Positions 62,107-64,000 of a DNA stretch of 64,000 nt are shown here, piece after piece. Below the pieces are notes generated by a model, which was given only the letters and a program-made list of their open reading frames with translations, was not told the DNA's origin and made no database searches. A program made the position numbers and the translations under genes. The DNA comes from Oenanthe sinensis. Taxonomy: Eukaryota; Streptophyta; Magnoliopsida; Apiales; Apiaceae. The stretch covers positions 13,475,501 to 13,539,500 of the forward strand of contig CM053795.1 of the NCBI GenBank assembly GCA_028671895.1, written 5' to 3'. Within the stretch, counting starts at the first letter, position 1, and every line of letters starts with the position of its first letter.

Positions 62107-63627
62107 ATGAAATATCAAACAATGGACCTCACTGACTCCCAGAAAAACAACAACAAAAACCAAACCACCACACCTCAACAACACCACCACCATAACCAAA
62201 ACCAAAACCAAAGCCAAAGCCAAAGCCAAAGCCTCACCCTCCTCCACCACAACCAATATGACAACAGATCTTCATCTTTTAACATGGACCCCACCTCCAT
62301 ACAACCTAATGAAACTCAAACTCAAACCACCCCACCAAACCAAACTCCCTCTTCTTCCACCGGCGGCGCTGGCGGCGCGTCTACCTCAAACCCCACCGCA
62401 CAACCACCGTCAATCGACGCTTCTCTAGCCATCTCCACCACAAGATCCGAACCCATCACCGACACTTCAAAAAAATCAACCACCGTCGCCAAAAGATCCA
62501 CCAAAGACCGCCACACTAAAGTCGACGGCCGTGGCCGTCGTATCCGAATGCCGGCAACTTGCGCCGCCAGAGTCTTTCAACTAACCCGAGAACTAGGCCA
62601 CAAATCCGATGGAGAAACAATAGAGTGGCTACTACAACAAGCTGAGGCAGCCATCATTGCTACCACCGGAACCGGAACTATCCCGGCGAATTTTTCAACT
62701 CTCAACGTTTCTTTAAGGTCTAGTGGCTCTACTCTCTCAGCACCGCCTTCCAAGTCAGCCCCACACACTTTCCATGGCGCTCTTGCTCTCTCTCATCATC
62801 CATACGAAGAAGGGTTCTCACATATGTTAGGTTTTCATCATCCCCATCAACAAGCTTCTCATATTTTAACACCTGATCAAATGGCTGGAATATCAGTTAC
62901 AGGTGATTCTTCTGGCGCTGGTGACAACCAAGGCGGTGGAAATGAGGACTATTTACGAAAGAGATTTCGCGAAGATTTGTTTAAAGAAGACGGGCAACAA
63001 GGTGGTCAAGGACAAGGAGGAGAAGTTGATGATGGTGAACCGAGTTCACCATCTAATAAACATTTTAAGGCCTTGCCTAAGCAACAAGAAGCGGGGCACC
63101 ATACGAATATGGTGCCAGCTACTGCCATGTGGGCAGTAGCTCCAGCAGCTAGCAGTGGAAGCGGTAACACTTTCTGGATGTTACCTTTCACTGCTAATGC
63201 TGCTAGTGGTGTAGCAACTGCCACAGGAGGAAGTGGTGGTGGTCCTCAGTCTGAACAGCCTCATATGTGGCCTTTTGCTACGCCACAACCCGTTAGTGGG
63301 AATACTATTCAAACACCTTTGAATTTTATGCCTAGGTTTAATGTTCCGAGTAATATTGAATTTCAAGGTGGACGTGCTAATCCTTTGCAGCTGGGCTCAA
63401 TGTTGATGCAGCAACAGCAACAGCAACCATCTCAGCATCTCGGGTTAGGAATGAATGATACAAATTTGGGGATGTTGGCTGCTCTGAATGCTTATCCAAG
63501 AGGTGGTTTCAATATGAACTTGGATCAAAACCATCCATTGCATCATCAACAACAACACCAGCAGCAGCAACACCAGCACTCCCAAGCTGATGATAGTGGA
63601 GATGAAGACCCAAACAGTTCTCAGTAA
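62107..63627 (+). CDS. TCP14: Class I TCP transcription factor (TCP14/15-like)
   Basis: A nuclear bHLH-like factor; TCP14/15 relatives promote cell proliferation, internode growth and germination and bind GTGGGNCC-type sites. Single coding exon, 506 aa. ATG at 62107 follows CTCACC and starts MKYQTMDL. The TCP domain spans about 131-190: KDRHTKVDGRGRRIRMPA, then ARVFQLTRELGHKSDGETI and EWLLQQAEAAI; the short class I basic region and the TGTGTIPANFS continuation are clear. Low-complexity parts are an N-terminal NQ/SQ repeat from a CCAAA(A/G) hexamer (62190-62232), Gly- and Gln-rich runs, and an acidic SGDEDPNSSQ end. The 3' side may have a UTR intron (GGCAG near 63765). Confidence 0.95.
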   Translation: MKYQTMDLTDSQKNNNKNQTTTPQQHHHHNQNQNQSQSQSQSLTLLHHNQYDNRSSSFNMDPTSIQPNETQTQTTPPNQTPSSSTGGAGGASTSNPTAQPPSIDASLAISTTRSEPITDTSKKSTTVAKRSTKDRHTKVDGRGRRIRMPATCAARVFQLTRELGHKSDGETIEWLLQQAEAAIIATTGTGTIPANFSTLNVSLRSSGSTLSAPPSKSAPHTFHGALALSHHPYEEGFSHMLGFHHPHQQASHILTPDQMAGISVTGDSSGAGDNQGGGNEDYLRKRFREDLFKEDGQQGGQGQGGEVDDGEPSSPSNKHFKALPKQQEAGHHTNMVPATAMWAVAPAASSGSGNTFWMLPFTANAASGVATATGGSGGGPQSEQPHMWPFATPQPVSGNTIQTPLNFMPRFNVPSNIEFQGGRANPLQLGSMLMQQQQQQPSQHLGLGMNDTNLGMLAALNAYPRGGFNMNLDQNHPLHHQQQHQQQQHQHSQADDSGDEDPNSSQ

Positions 63628-64000
63628 TAAAGCTATTACAGTATCTTTGTGTTGGTTAGTGATTACTAATCTTACACATCTATATGTTAATTATGCATCT
63701 AATTACATTGTACCATTGAATATTTACATTATGTAAAATTAACATGTCATTTGTGCATTGTGGCAGGGTTTGAATTTGTGAATCTTGTTCAACTTTGGGA
63801 GGTGAATCTGAGATTAGTGGAGTGAGTGCTTGAGAAGAAAAGGAGGTATCTAGTTGTCAATTTATATGTATTTGCTTGTCCCTATTTTCTTTATTTTTTA
63901 TTTGATTTTGTGGAGAATTTGAGTTGTAATTTAATTGTTAGTTTGGTCCAAAATTAAGAGACATTTAGTAGGAGTGAAGAGAAGATTGTATAGAAGGTTT
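63628..64000. other. TCP 3' UTR region
   Basis: Probably 3' UTR and flank of the TCP gene. No other feature seen before the window ends. Confidence 0.5.

Overview
The window is nuclear DNA from a dicot plant. The evidence is multi-exon genes with short plant-type exons and AT-rich introns, plant-only families (subclass I SnRK2 kinase, MLO, class I TCP, group E bZIP, B3-like domains), a Ty1/copia element, a LINE remnant and many MITEs. I cannot name the species; an asterid is a guess.

Layout, left to right. (1) 1-5699: most of a Ty1/copia LTR retrotransposon. The 5' LTR is cut by the window edge and the 3' LTR is complete. gag and pol are broken by stops and one frameshift. (2) 6194-11272, minus: nine-exon SnRK2 kinase of the SnRK2.4/2.10 type. 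(3) 13109-21186, plus: twelve-exon TM9SF/EMP70 protein of the TMN1/EMP12 type, with an 18-nt microexon and two TIR elements in its first intron. (4) 22130-22773: a non-coding TIR element built from ~40-bp palindromic units. (5) 23278-29018, minus: fifteen-exon MLO gene of the MLO4/11/14 type that looks disrupted. (6) 30103-33898, plus: CPSF73-I, the pre-mRNA 3'-end endonuclease, with two related hairpin MITEs around its large last exon. (7) 35189-37255, plus: a protein of three tandem B3-like domains. (8) 43003-46576, plus: bZIP34/61-type transcription factor. (9) 47845-54150, minus: UBLCP1-type proteasome phosphatase whose first intron carries a ~2.5-kb foldback element with arms of ~750 bp. 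(10) 54440-55525: LINE remnant, AT-rich repeat and a second palindrome array. (11) 55593-56213, minus: truncated receptor-like kinase fragment. (12) 62107-63627, plus: TCP14/15-type class I TCP factor.

The genes do not form a pathway. They are unrelated housekeeping and regulatory genes, with TE-derived sequence concentrated in introns and spacers. Exon boundaries were read by hand from splice signals and family knowledge. The CDS sums are multiples of three for SnRK2 (352 aa), TMN1 (589), CPSF73-I (695), B3 (392), bZIP (379), UBLCP1 (335) and TCP (506).

The most unusual observations are: two separate arrays of ~40-46-bp tandem units each centred on a short palindrome (22191-22710 and 55322-55525); the long-armed foldback in the UBLCP1 intron; the paired 9-bp-TSD hairpin MITEs at CPSF73-I; and an MLO gene with an in-frame stop plus two damaged exon junctions but otherwise intact exons.
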